DNA of 64,000 nucleotides from Rhineura floridana (GCF_030035675.1 NC_084482.1:225847943-225911942); one strand, 5' to 3'; shown: positions 33,973 to 45,291, counted from the stretch's first letter. The notes: generated by a model not told the origin, from the letters alone. Made by a program: numbers and translations.

Positions 33973-35870
33973 GTGAAAGGCAGGAAAAAAGCATTTTATG
34001 GATCCCTTTGTGGTGTCTTTGTAAACAAGCAAGCACAAAGTGGGAAAAGAGACATCTGGGAATAGAAGTGACTTAAAAGGCAGAAGGAAAATCAATGAAA
34101 GAAGAAATCCTGTACTTTGCAGGGTGCTGTTATCAATGAACTCTGGATCCCATAGGAAGACCACAAAGGGAAAAGAAAAGGAAAGTGTTCAGTGTGGGAG
34201 AAAATATTAAAAAGTAAGCCCAAGTAAAATTGCGGCAGCTACAGAGGGGAAAAAACATATCAGTGCATGGAGTGTGAAATGTGTTTCAGACTCTCACCAG
34301 CTTACTCCACATGAAAGAACCCATATTGAACAGAAAGCATATGAGCGCAAGGAATGTGGAAAGAGGTTCAGCATGAGCTCTCACCTTACTTTACATCAAA
34401 GAACGCAGACGGGGAGAAATGATATGAATGCATGAGTGTGGAAAAAGCTCCAGTCAGAAGGGCCACCTTACTCAACATAAAAAACATACGCATGCAGAGG
34501 AGAAACTGCATGAATACATGTAGTGTGGAAAGTCCGTCCGTATAAGAACTCAGCTTACTTTATATCAAAGAGCCCATACAGGGAAGAAAAAGTATATATG
34601 TACTGAATGTGGAAAGAGCATCAGCATGAGAAATAAGCTTACTCTACATCAAAGAATCCACACAGGAGAGAAACTATATAAATGCATAGAGTGTGGGAAA
34701 AACTTTAGTGGTAGAAGTGTTCTAACTGTACATCAAAGAATCCACACAGGAGAAAAACTCTATAAATGCATAGAGTGTGGGGAAAACTTCAGTGGTAGAA
34801 GTGTTCTAACTGTACATCAAAGAATCCACACAGGAGAAAAACCCTATAAACGTGCAGAGTGTGGAATGAGCTTCAGTCAGAGGCATCACCTTACTTCGCA
34901 TCACAGAACCCACACAGCGGAGAAGCCATATAAGTGTCTGGAGTGTGGAAAATGTTTCAGTTCTAGTCAAAGCCTAGCTTCCCATCACAGAACCCATACA
35001 GGGGAGAAGCCATTTATTTGTCTGGAATGTGGAAAGAGTTTCAGTCACAGTAGTAGCCTTTGTTTACATCAAAGAACCCACACAGGAGAGAAACCATACA
35101 AATGCATAGAGTGTGGCAAGAGCTTCAGTCAGAGCCAACACCTTACTTCACATCACAGAACCCACACAGGGGAGAAGCCATATAAATGTCTGGAGTGTGG
35201 AAAGTGTTTCAGTCAGAGCTCACAGCTTACTTTACATCAAAGAGTCCACACAGGAGAGAAACCATATAAATGTATGGAATGTGGAAAGACCTTTAAAGAA
35301 AGCGGCAAACTTACTTTGCATCAACGAACCCACACAGGAGAGAAACCATTTAAATGCATAAAGTGTGGGAAAAGTTTCATTCAGCGCCAACAACTTAATT
35401 CACATCACAGAACCCACACAGGGGAGAAGCCATATAAGTGTCTGGAGTGTGGAAAGTGTTTCAGTCATAGTAGAAGCTTTTCTTTACATCAAAGAACCCA
35501 CACAGGAGAGAAACCACATATATGCATAGAGTGTGGAAAAAGTTTCAGTTGGAGCCAAAGCCTTACTTCGCATCATAGAACCCACACAGGGGAGAAGCCA
35601 TATAAGTGTCTGGAGTGTGGAAAAAGTTTCAGTTGGAGCCAAAGCCTTACTTCGCATCAAAGAACCCACACAGGGGAGAAGCCGTATAAATGTATGGAAT
35701 GTGGAAAGACCTTTAAAGAAAGCGGCAAACTTACTTTGCATCAACGAACCCACACGGGAGAGAAACCATATGAATGCATGGAATGTGGAAAGAGCTTCAG
35801 TGATAGTAGAAACCTTTCCTCCCATCAAAGAACCCACACAGGAGAGAAGCCACATAAGTGTCTGGAGTAA
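33973..35870 (+). CDS. C2H2 zinc-finger final exon, unit I, 15 fingers
   Basis: A polypyrimidine tract and CAG acceptor (ends 33972) precede a decayed linker ([10 protein letters not shown]...) and three or four ruined fingers (34256-34520) containing stops. From 34524 the frame stays open to the TAA at 35868; the first ATG in it is at 34626. It gives 15 C2H2 fingers in all with TGEKP(Y/F) linkers. Finger 4 has Arg in place of the first zinc Cys (RAECGMSF), shared with unit II. Fingers 9 and 14 (TFKESGKL) and 12 and 13 (SFSWSQSL) are recent internal duplicates. Such arrays bind DNA in repressor proteins. Because the exon's own 5' part is broken and the upstream KRAB exon has a stop, expression as a full protein is doubtful; the array may be a decaying gene that is still largely intact. 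Confidence 0.8.
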
Positions 35871-35957
35871 CATCTTACTGCACATCAAAGAACCCACAGA
35901 GGGAAGGATACAAAAATGTATGGAGTGTGGAAAGAACTTCTGTCATAGCAAAAGCAT
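35871..35957 (+). pseudogene. Decayed terminal fingers and 3' end, unit I
   Basis: After the stop, half-fingers remain (LTAHQRTHRG-like, then [13 protein letters not shown]) out of frame. They are cut by the MITE at 35960 and resume as 3' UTR at 36175 ('ttaaatgaagtgactgcatt'). Confidence 0.7.
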
Positions 35958-35959
35958 TA

Positions 35960-36172
35960 TAGTAGGGCCCCCACTTTACGATGCTTTGCTAATGCGGCTG
36001 TCTCAATTAGATGCAATTAGACTAAAGCTCCACTCATACGGCGCTTGTTCCACTTTTACGGCGGTTTTCGGGCGTCGTGCACCATTCTATTGATTGAGGT
36101 CCACTTTTCGGCGGTTTTTGCTTTTTGGCAGGGGTCCAGAATGTAACGTGCCATATGAGTGGGGCCCTGCTG
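35960..36172. mobile_element. Tigger-like MITE in the zinc-finger 3' region
   Basis: 213 bp, TIRs (C/T)AGTAGGGCCCCCACT and AGTGGGGCCCTGCTG, flanked by TA (35958-35959 and 36173-36174) as expected for Tc1/mariner. Interior CG-containing hairpin stems; no frame of its own. A different subfamily from 228-474. Confidence 0.85.
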
Positions 36173-36174
36173 TA

Positions 36175-36589
36175 CTTGATATTAAATGAAGTGACTGCAT
36201 TATGGCCCTATCTTCAGATTATGTTCCTGGGACATTATCCCTGCTCCTAGAAACTGTTGACATGGACTCTAACATAAACAGTAAGCAAGGTTCATTACTG
36301 ACTGGCCTGTTTGGCCTTTGTAATAAAACGAAGACGGGTGTTGCTGTCAGATATTAGCTTATACTATTTGGGCAGATGCAATTCACTAAACCTTGATGTG
36401 GCTAACATTACTGAATTGCAACCCACCCTGGATCTGTTGAAGGAAAGGAAATATTAATAACAATATGCCCCTAGTTTCTTTTGCCTGAGTAGATACAGGG
36501 ACAGAGTTGACTTCTGTACTTGTTGCAGGGTTTGATCATTTTCTTTGTTTCACTAAAAGATGAGTTTTGTCTACATCTGAGAGAGAGTT
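36175..36589. other. 3' flank of the unit I zinc-finger exon
   Basis: First ~90 bp match the tail after the array at 25440-25490; the rest has no recognised feature. No canonical cluster of polyadenylation signals could be assigned with confidence. Confidence 0.4.
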
Positions 36590-36738
36590 TGGTGTGGTGA
36601 TTAGAGTCAGACTGGAAGCTGGACGACCAGGGTTCAAATCCCTGCTCTGCCATGAAGCTCACTAGGTAACTTTGGGGCAGTTAGGTGAGCCTAAACTACC
36701 TCACAGGATTGTTGTGAGGATAAAATTGGCAGGGGGAG
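36590..36738 (+). mobile_element. tRNA-derived SINE, left part (split by gypsy element)
   Basis: tRNA-like head with 'ttggtgtggtgattagagtc' (A box) and 'cagggttcaaatccctgct' (B box), then 'gccatgaagctcactaggt' and 'cacaggattgttgtgagg'. The missing 3' end is at 43755-43828. A SINE head, not a tRNA gene. Confidence 0.85.
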
Positions 36739-37585
36739 TGTGATGTTCCTGTATGTGAATGTAATGTAAATATGGTAAGTGCAGGTTTATTATAGGAAAT
36801 ACGGTAAGTGGAGTGAGTGAGAAGGGGGAGTACATGGGCTGTAGAATGCTGGATGTGGATTGGCTGTGTGTTTGAATGGCTGAGGGTATAAATGAGAGGA
36901 TGACAGTTGAGTTATGGGGGTGTTGGACAAGGTGGTGGGTGTTGTAGAGTTGGTGGGGGTTGAAGAGTTGTGGTGTGGAGAGTAAGAGGTGGCTGTTGAG
37001 AGATTGGATTGGGAGTTCTGAGGCAAATATTAGGAATAAGGAACATAAGAGAAACATATATGAAACCATATGCTTGTCAATGAAATCTGTAAGTAGTCTT
37101 GTTATTCTTAGTGTTATCAATAAATATTTTCTTGGTTTACTTAAAGGCTGATTCCTTAGCTGGGGGTGCACAGGTCAGGGGGGGAGGCAGAGTAACTAAG
37201 GCTGACAAGAAATAGTATTGAATGGTGGTAGCGGCAAAGGAAGAGATATTGTATCAACGTCCAGTACCACAGAGCAACCCAGTGCTGTGAGCTTCATAGG
37301 CAAGAGGCTTCAGGGGGGTCGGGAATTACCTATAGACACAGACACAAGGTATCAAAATAGCCAGGAAGAGACTAAGGCACAGTCTAGAGGCTATATTGGG
37401 TACACAGAGTGTTGAGTAGTGTGGCCTAGCAGGGGGATCTTTTGAGATCTGTGCTAGAGCGGAGACAGGTAAAAATAAACACGATGATCCTGACTTGGGG
37501 TGGCCAGAGGTAGGCTACATGTCATAAGGTGGGCCTGACAGAGATGAGACATCTCTAGTGGTCACAGAGAAGGGAAGGATGTCAC
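36739..37585 (+). repeat. Gypsy LTR A (outer 5')
   Basis: About 847 bp, starts TGTGATGTTCC, ends near ...GATGTCAC. Nearly identical to LTR C. Abuts LTR B directly. Confidence 0.9.
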
Positions 37586-38391
37586 TGTGATGTTCCTGTA
37601 TTAATGTATGTATGGTAAGTGCTGTTCGTTTAGGAGATACATGGTAAGTGGAAAGAAAGAGGATGAAGGAGTAAATGGGCAGTAGAATGCTGGATGATTG
37701 GCTGAGTGTTTAGAATGGCTGAGAGTATAAATGGAAGGATGACAGTTAAATCTGGGTGGACGTTAGTGGGTTGTTTGAGAGGGTGGACGTGAGTGGGTTG
37801 TTTTGGTGGGTTTTTTGAGAGGAGATTGTGTGGAGAGTTGGTGGATGTGAGGAGAGTGTGGAGTTCAGATTAATACTAAGACAAGTACCAGAAATAGATG
37901 AAACCATATGCTTATGTGCCTTTATAAAGTAATCTTGTTATCTTTGTTATTTAATAAATACTGTATTTGGTCTACCAAAGGCCTGATCCTTGGCTGGGGT
38001 TTCACAGACCAGAAGGGAGGGTAAGGTAAATACCAAGGCTGAAGGCTAACAAATGGTGGCAGCGGTGAAGGGGAGAATATAACACCACAAGTATTCCGAG
38101 CAAACCAGGATTATCTGCATTGATACAAAGGGATTGGAACAGCTTAAGCACGCAGTCACAGAGGTAACCTGATTGAGAGAGACTCAGGCAGAGTCTCTGG
38201 GGATACTGGTTATAGAACGTGACTGGTGGTGCTGCCTAGCAGGGGGATCTATTGAGATCTGTGCTAGAGCGGAGGGAGAAACCATAAAAAAGGACAGTCT
38301 GGACTGGTGGAGTCCCTGGTGGTGCCTAGTGACAGGCAGTAGCCACGAGCAGGTAGGAACCTGACAGGGAGAGCCAGGGAAGGGCGTCACA
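37586..38391 (+). repeat. Gypsy LTR B (inner, divergent)
   Basis: About 806 bp, TGTGATG...GCGTCACA. Colinear with A and C but clearly more diverged (different subfamily by eye). The internal region, with a TGGTGGCTGT-like primer-site candidate at ~38399, follows directly. Confidence 0.85.
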
Positions 38392-38674
38392 GTCACATGT
38401 GGTGGCTGTAGCGGTGGGATATGAACAACAGAGAGTCCCTAAAAGTGGTGTGGCTAAAAGGAATAACAAATAAAGATTACTTGTGAGAGTGACTGGCAAA
38501 GAGTGTGTGAGCTCCGAAAAACATGGCTGAATATATGAAAATGAAAAGAGAGGAGCTGGTGGAGAAATGCATAGCGTTCTATTTACCTCATGAGGATAAA
38601 GGTGTAGATGAATTGTGAGTAGCATTGATAACATTCGCATCAATCCAATCCAAAGACCCTGTCAAAGAGACCCT

Positions 38675-38900
38675 ATTTAATTTATTTATTTTATTTTATT
38701 TATATACCGCCCTAAGCCCGAAGGCTCTCTGGGCAGTGTACATAGAAGATAAAAACAAGTACAATGTATAAATACAATAAATACAATGAATCAAAAACAA
38801 AAAACAGAGGAACAATACAAGAACCAAACAACGTCAAGAATACAAAATAAGAGTACTCTAATTAATAAAGGGTACTCTAATTAGAAGGGTACTCAAGTAA
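38675..38900 (-). mobile_element. L2-type tail inserted in the gag region
   Basis: 'atttattttattttattt' then 'ataccgccctaagcccgaag' and 'gctctctgggcagtgtaca' followed by A-rich DNA: an antisense L2-family 3' end. 'actctaatta' occurs twice near its right end. Confidence 0.7.
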
Positions 38901-40172
38901 TCCTACTTATATAGAGTATTTAAGAGAAAAGGTAAGATGGGAAGCTGAGGAAAAAGACAAGCAGTGGGTCTTTGCAACTGAGAGATTGAGAATGGATGCT
39001 GAAAGAGGGAGAATGGAGGCTGAGGAGAAGGAAAAGCAGCAAATGTTGGAGATTGAAAGATTGAGAATGGAGGCTGAAAGAGGGAGAATGGAGGCTGAGA
39101 TACAAATGGAAAAGTTAAAATTAGAAAGAGAGAAGTTTCATTCTGATGAAACAAGGAAAGACAGAAATGAAACAAAAATAAAGATTACGCCAAAAGACTT
39201 TGTGGTATATGAGCCTGGACAAGACCCACAAATTTACCTCAACACATTTGAAAAGGCAGCTTAGATGTGGGGGCTACCAGAAGATAAATATATGTCATAT
39301 TTATCCAATCTAATCAAAGGGGAACTGGCAGAGATATACCAATATTTCCCCTCAGACAGGCCAGTAACTTATGACAAATTTAAAGAGGCAGTGTTCAAAG
39401 AATTCAGACCGGGATCTGACTATTTTAGGAAGTTATTTAGAAACTGCCAGATCCAAACAGGGAGGTCTTTTGTAGAATTGGGAGCAAAATTGATGGACAT
39501 ATTTGGAAAGTGGATGGGGAGTTCAAAGGCTCATTCAGTGGGTGACAAGCTTCATGATACTGGACCAACTATATCATCAGTTACCATCAGAAATAAGGCT
39601 CCTGGTTAAAGACCGTTCCCCTAAATCTGTTCAGGAGGCAGCAGAGTTGGCAGATCACTTAGCCTCAAATAGAACTGGCTGGGTGGGAAAAACATCAAGA
39701 GAGTTTAAACCCAGACCCAGTAATAATGGCAGAAGGGATGTGGTACCACAGCGAGTGAGTCCTCGAATAAAATCAGAAGGGCACAGGACACCTCAGAGTG
39801 GGTCTGTGTACCCCAAAATGGAGGAAAAATTATGCTATAAATGTGGTAGGCCAGGACATCTTCGCTTCCAATGTGAAGTTGCCAACCCTATTGGTAATCC
39901 TGCTCAAGGAAGAGCAGTGAAAACAGAACCAAGAGAGGGAGAAAAGAAGAAAGTTCAGTTCTGCCAGATAAACTGGACAAATGTATAGGACTTTGATTCA
40001 AGTCTGAGAGAGGAAGTGAGTGTGCAAGGGGCAAAATATTGGGCTTTGCTGGATCCTGGTGTTGCTCAGACTTTACTGAGGCCAGATTTGGTAAAATCTG
40101 AGGAAATTTTACCTCAGGAAAAGGTGATAATTCAAGGAGTGAGGGGTGAACCAGAAAGCATTCCCATGGCCC

Positions 40173-40525
40173 TTATAAAATTATTATTATTATTTATTCA
40201 GCTTATTATATTTTATTTATTCAGCTTATATCCCGCCCGACTAGCAAACAGCTCTCTGGGCGGCAAACATAGCAACATATACAATAATAAAATTACAACG
40301 TCAGTATAACAAATATAAAAATACACCATCTAAAATAGAAATTATAACATTTACATAAATAACTTAGATTAAAATGCCTCAGAGAAGAGAAAGGTTTTAA
40401 CCTGGCGCCGAAAGGATAATAGTGTCGGCGCCAGGCGTACCTCCTCGGGGAGACTATTCCACAATTCAGGGGCCGAATGGAGAGGAAAGGAGGAGACCTG
40501 TAAAGTGGGTATCAATGCCCAGCAA
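40173..40525 (-). mobile_element. L2 LINE 3' end inserted in the pol region
   Basis: Antisense: 'ttattattattatttattca', 'tcccgcccgactagc', 'agctctctgggcggc', then the L2 C-terminal block ('cctcagagaagagaaagg', 'ggcgccaggcgtacctcctc'). Matches the 3' end of the L2 at 55945-57955. Confidence 0.85.
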
Positions 40526-41223
40526 TAAGAACCAGTGATACTGGGAAGAGATGCTATGGGAGCACAAGGAAAACTATATGTTGTGACCCGAAATCAACTG
40601 AGCAAGGGAGCTGAAGCCATTTTGGCTGGCTCTGAGCAAAACAGGGTGGAATCTGTGGCTGAGCCTGAGGTTGCCATAGCAACCCCTAGTGAGCCTGATA
40701 TGAGACATTGTTCAAATGGTTTCTTCTGCTGAGGCACAACAGTTCAGAAAAGAGCTGGAGAATGATAAAAGTTTAAAACAAATAAAGGAACAAGCCCTTC
40801 CACAAAGAATCCCCTTTACAGAAAATCTGAGGGATCAAATAGTGTGTGAGAATGGGGTACTGTACAGACTGTGGTTGCCTGCTGAGAGAGAGAACTGCTG
40901 TGAACCAGTCAAACAGTGCCTAGCAAATATAGACCTAGATTGCTGGATATGGCACATGATGTTCCTTGTTCAGGGCATCTTGGAATAAAAAAGATGAAGA
41001 AAAGGCTGACAACACATTATTATTGGCCTAATATTTCCAAGGATATAAAACAGTACTGTTCCTCCTGTCTCATTTGTAAAAAAGTGGGGAAAAGTGGGGT
41101 AAAAACAAAAGCACCCTTGAAGACCCTTCCCATAATAGGACAGCCATTCTATAGAGTGGGAATAGATTTGGTGGGTCCTTTCTCTAAACCTATGAGACAT
41201 GGCAGGAAATATATACTAGTAGT

Positions 41224-41339
41224 CAGAGCTTGGAAAAGTTACTTTTTTGAACTATAACTCCCATCAGCCCCATCCAGCATGGCCACTGGATGGGGCTGAT
41301 GGGAGTTGTAGTTCAAAAAAGTAACTTTTCCAAGCTCTG
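41224..41339. mobile_element. 116-bp palindromic hAT MITE in the integrase region
   Basis: Almost perfect hairpin: starts CAGAGCTTGGAAAAGTTAC, ends with its exact complement, with only a ~10-bp loop region ('atggccactgg'). Flanked by the 8-bp direct repeat ctagtagt (41216-41223 and 41340-41347), the hAT signature. Confidence 0.95.
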
Positions 41340-42909
41340 CTAGTAGTGGTGGATTTCACCACTAGATACCCTGATGCTGAAGCCCGAAGGTCGGGATTTC
41401 CTCACAAAGTGTTAACCGATAAAGGTAGTGTCTTTATGGGTGAGGTGATGCAGTGTATGTGGAAGTGCTGTGGGTTAAAACACTTAAAAATGACCACATA
41501 TCACCCAGCAATTAATGGGTTAACTGAGAGATATAACGGTGTGAATGGGAAAGTATTGAATGAGATCAGAAAGGAAGTGGAAGATATGTTAGAACTAGGT
41601 GTGATTAGGGAATCAATGAGTCCCTGGGCCTCAAGTATAGTGTTGGTGCCGTAAAAAGATGGAACGATCAGATTTTGCATTGATTATCGGGCCATCAACA
41701 AAATCACAGTCCCAGATGCTTATCCTATGCCTAGGGTAGACACAATGTTAGAACTATTGGGAGCAGCAACAATTATCTCCACAATAGATCTGTGTAAAGG
41801 GTTTTGGCAGATGGAGTTAGAAGAACAATCCAGAGCCAAAACTGCCTTTAGTACACCAGATGGGTTGTTTGAGTTTGTAACTCTACCCATGGGGCTTAGG
41901 AACTCACCAAGTTCTTTCCAAAGACTTATTAACACAGTTTTAAGAGGCATGTCAAATTTCGCTATGGCCTACATAGATGATATAGCCATATTTAGGAAGT
42001 CAGTGCCTGAACATGTACAACACCTGACAGCAGTGTTTGAGGCACTTAAGAAGGCTGGGCTAACTATCAAAGCCAAGAAATGCCAGTTTGGGGTGAATGA
42101 GGTGATTTATTTAGGACATAAGGTGGGGAGTGGCCAGATAACCCCCTTATGGAGCAAAGTCAAGACAATACAGTCTTGGCCCATTCCCTTAACTAAAAAA
42201 CAAGTAAGGGCATTTTTAGGTGTGGCTGGTTTTTATCGGAAATTTATAAAAGGATTTAGGGAAATAGCAACCCCATTACATGATTTGACAAAGAAAAAGT
42301 GTGCTGAGCGTGTGTTATGGACTGGAATGTGTCCAAAGGCTTTTGACCAATTAAAACAAGCATTGTGCCAAAGCCCTGTGTTAGTAGTGCCAGATTTTGA
42401 GCAGCCTTTTATCGTGGCCACGGATGCATCGGATTTAGCTCTTGGAGTCGTTTTAATGCAGGAGAGAGAAGGCACCAGGCATCCTATAGCATATTTAAGT
42501 TGCAAACTGACAGCAAGAGAGAAAAACTGTTCATCTGTGCAAAAGGAATGTCTAGCAGTCGTGTGGGGCCTGAGCAAGCTACTTCCATATGTGTGGGAAT
42601 GAAGATGCATGGTCGTGACTGATCATCGCGCATTGCTGTGGCTGGATACCATGCGAAACAATAACACCATGCTGCAGAGGTGGTCCTGGGCGTTGCAGGA
42701 ATATCAGGTGGACTTTGTTTTTATAAAAGGAAAGGACAATGTGTTGGCGGATAGACTTTTGAGGCAAGTGGCCGGGACTGCAGTCACGTGATCCAGACAT
42801 GGGACTCAAAAGACACTCTACCCCTGAGTGACTCACCAGTGTAATTAGTGCGTCATATTAGTCCTGGATCAAGAGTAATACTGTGCTTTTATTTTAAGGG
42901 GGGGGGGAA

Positions 42910-43754
42910 ATGTGATGTTCCTGTATGTGAATGTAATGTAAATATGGTAAGTGCAGGTTTATTATAGGAAATATGGTAAGTGGAGTGAGTGAGAAGGGGA
43001 AGTACATGGGCTGTAGAATGCTGGATGAGGATTGGCTGTGTGTTTGAATGGCTGAGGGTATAAATGAGAGGATGACAGTTGAGTCGTGGGGGTGTTGGAC
43101 AAGGTGGTGGGGGTTGGAGAGTTGGTGGGGGTTGAAGAGTTGTGTAGAGAGTAAGAGGTGGCTGTTGAGAGATTGGATTGGGAGTTCTGAGGCAAATATT
43201 AGGAATTAGGAACATAAGAGAAACATATATGAAACCATATGCTTGTCAATGAAATCTATAAGTAATCTTGTTATTCCTAGTGTTATCAATATACATTTTT
43301 TTGGTTTACTTAAAGCCTGATTCCTTAGCTGGGGTGTACAGATCAGGGGGGGAGGCAGAGTAACCAAGGCTGACAAGAAACAGTATCGAATGGTGGTAGC
43401 GGCGAAGGAAGAGATATTGTATCAACATTCAGTACCACAGAGCAACCCAGAGCTGTGAGCTTCATAGGCAAGAGGCTTCAGGGGGTTTGGGAATTACCTA
43501 AACACACAGACACAAGGTATCAAAATAGCCAGGAAGAGACTAAGGCACAGTCTAGAGGCTATATTGGGTACACAGAGTGTTGAGTAGTGTGGCCTAGCAG
43601 GGGGATCTTTTGAGATCTGTGCTAGAGCGGAGACAGGTAAAAATAAACATGACAATCCTGACTTGGGGTGGCCAGAGGTAGGCTACACATCATAAAGTGG
43701 GCCTGACAGAGGTGAGACATCTCTAGTGGTCACAGAGAAGGGAAGGACATCACA
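42910..43754 (+). repeat. Gypsy LTR C (3')
   Basis: About 845 bp, TGTGATG...ACATCACA, preceded by a G-rich polypurine tract. Matches LTR A along its length. SINE sequence starts right after. Confidence 0.9.
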
Positions 43755-43828
43755 GAGAGCCATGTTGGTATGCCACTTTGAGCTTCTTGGAGGAAAATTG
43801 GGATATAAGTGTAATAAAAAAAAAATGG
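43755..43828 (+). mobile_element. tRNA-derived SINE, right part
   Basis: 'gagagccatgttggtatgcc', 'ctttgagcttcttggagga' and 'gggatataagtgtaat' with an A-run: the 3' end of the SINE whose head is at 36590-36738. Confidence 0.82.
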
Positions 43829-43880
43829 AAATGGACTGCCTTCAAGTTGATTGCGACTTATGGCAACGCTATGAATAGAA
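43829..43880 (-). mobile_element. Sauria-type SINE tail, left part (split by L2)
   Basis: 'aaatggaaatggactgcc', 'ttgattgcgacttatggca' and 'cgctatgaatag': the BovB-like tail, antisense. It continues at 45292 after the L2. Confidence 0.82.
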
Positions 43881-45291
43881 TCGGTCTTGGATGAGACCGA
43901 TTATCTGGATCCATTTCAGTCGGGTTTCAGGCCTGGTTTTGGCATGGAAACAGCCTTGGTCGCCCTGTATGGTGACCTTTGTTGGGAGAGAGAGACAGGG
44001 GGAGTGTGACTGTGTTGATTCTCCTTGATCTCTCAGCAGCTTTCGATACCATCGACCATGGTATACTTCTGGGAAGACTGGCTGAGTTGGGAGTGGGAGG
44101 GACTGCATGGTGGTGGTTCTGCTCCTACTTGGCAGGTCGGCTCCAGAAGGTGGTGCTTGGGGAACATTGCTCGGCACCCTAGACTCTCCAGTAGGGGGTT
44201 CCTCAGGGGTCAGTTCTGTCCCCCATGGTGTTCAACTTCTACATGAAACCGTTGGGTTTGATCATCCGGAGCTTTGGCGTGCGTTGCCATCAGTACGCTG
44301 GTGACACGCAACTCTACTTCTTTTCATCTTCTTCAGGTGAGACTGAACCAGTGCCTGCTTCCGACAATGGACTGGATGAGGGCTAATAAACTGAGGCACA
44401 ATCCAGACAAGACTCAGATGCTCCTAGTGCGGGGTTCTTTTGACCAGATGATGGATGTCCAACCTGTATTGGATGGGGTTGCACTCCCCCTGAAGGAGCC
44501 GGTTTGGAATTTGGGAGTTGTCCTAGAACCATCTCTGTCACTTGAGGCTCAGGTAGCCTCGGTGGCACGGAGTGCCTTCTACCAACGTCAGTTGGTGGTC
44601 CAGCTGTGCCCCTATCTGGACAGGGATAACCTGGCTTCAGTTGTCCATGCTCTGGTAACCTCCGAGTTAGATTACTGCAATGCACTCTACGTGGGGCTGA
44701 AGACAGTTCGGAAACTGCAGCTTGTGCAAAATGCAGCGGCCAGATTGGTAGCAGGGACCAGATGGTCTGAACATATAAAACCGATTCTGGCCTGCTTGCA
44801 TTGGCTGCCTGTATGTTTCTGAGCTTGATTCAAGGTGCTGGTTTTGACCTATAAAGCCTTACATGGCTTGGGACCACAATACCTGATGGAACGCCTCTCC
44901 GGATACGAACCCACCCATACACTATGTTCAACATCTAAGGCCCTCCTCCGGGTGCCTACTCTGAGGGAAGCTCGGAGGATGGGAACAAGGGAGAGGGCCT
45001 TCTCAGTAGTGGCCCCCAAATTATGGAATGATCTCCCATATGAGGTGTGCCTGGTGCCAACACTTATCTTTTCGGTGCCAGTCAAGACTTTCCTCTTCTC
45101 CCAGGCATTTTAGCATGTGTTTTAAAATTGTTTTTAAATTTTAAATTGTGTTTTAAATTGTTTTTAAAAGATGTGCTTTAAATTTGTATATTTGTTTTTA
45201 ATGTTTTTAGTTGCTGTAAACCGCCCAGAGAGCTTTGGTTATGGGGTGGTATATAGATATAATTAATTAATAAATATTAAATAAATAAAAT
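43881..45291 (+). mobile_element. L2 LINE, 5'-truncated, sense
   Basis: Carries the L2 reverse transcriptase from the ETDYLDPFQSGFRPG region: TVLILLDLSAAFDTIDHG (about 44010-44062), CGVPQG-like and YADDTQLYF-like blocks, then the C-terminal domain (VLTYKALHGLGPQYL) and the tail 'taaaccgcccagagagctt' with (aataaata)n. Same family as 55945-57955 but with frameshifts (near 43985, 44180 and 44330) and one stop (44821), so no long frame remains. It split a SINE. Confidence 0.9.

Larger units (their letters stand above)
20603..36260 (+). repeat. Segmental duplication unit I
   Basis: Colinear with unit II (51525-64000) from 'ccgcgaaggcccccttct' onward: GC-rich leader, KRAB exons, MITE, CR1 fragment, long-TIR element and zinc-finger exon all recur in the same order and strand. 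By eye the shared parts are a few percent to roughly ten percent apart. Unit-specific insertions and one large deletion account for the length difference. The left edge coincides with the hAT-like terminus at 20602. Confidence 0.88.
36739..43754 (+). mobile_element. Ty3/gypsy LTR retrotransposon fossil, Gmr1-like pol order
   Basis: Inserted into a SINE whose halves lie on both sides. Parts in order: LTR A (36739-37585), LTR B (37586-38391), gag-like region (38520-39990) with a CCHC knuckle (CYKCGRPGHLRFQC, about 39832-39873), protease-like stretch (from ~40016), integrase zinc finger (H-H-C-C, about 40935-41075) and core (to ~41540), reverse transcriptase with YIDDIAIF (about 41974-41997), RNase H with TDASDLALG (about 42421-42447), a polypurine tract (42896-42909) and LTR C (42910-43754). 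The integrase lies before the reverse transcriptase, unlike most gypsy elements. The coding part is broken in several places (roughly five to ten) and holds three younger insertions. A and C differ by only a few percent by eye, suggesting a fairly young insertion. Confidence 0.9.

Noticed and set aside
36590-36660. A tRNA gene candidate (A and B boxes)
   Set aside because: It continues into a SINE body and tail, the anticodon and acceptor stems do not pair, and similar heads occur at 17620, 45430 and 46960.
36701-37171. Ser/Thr/Pro-rich frame of ~150 codons, repeated at 42889-43215
   Set aside because: It is the antisense of the gypsy LTRs; the open frame reflects base composition and is copied because the LTRs are.
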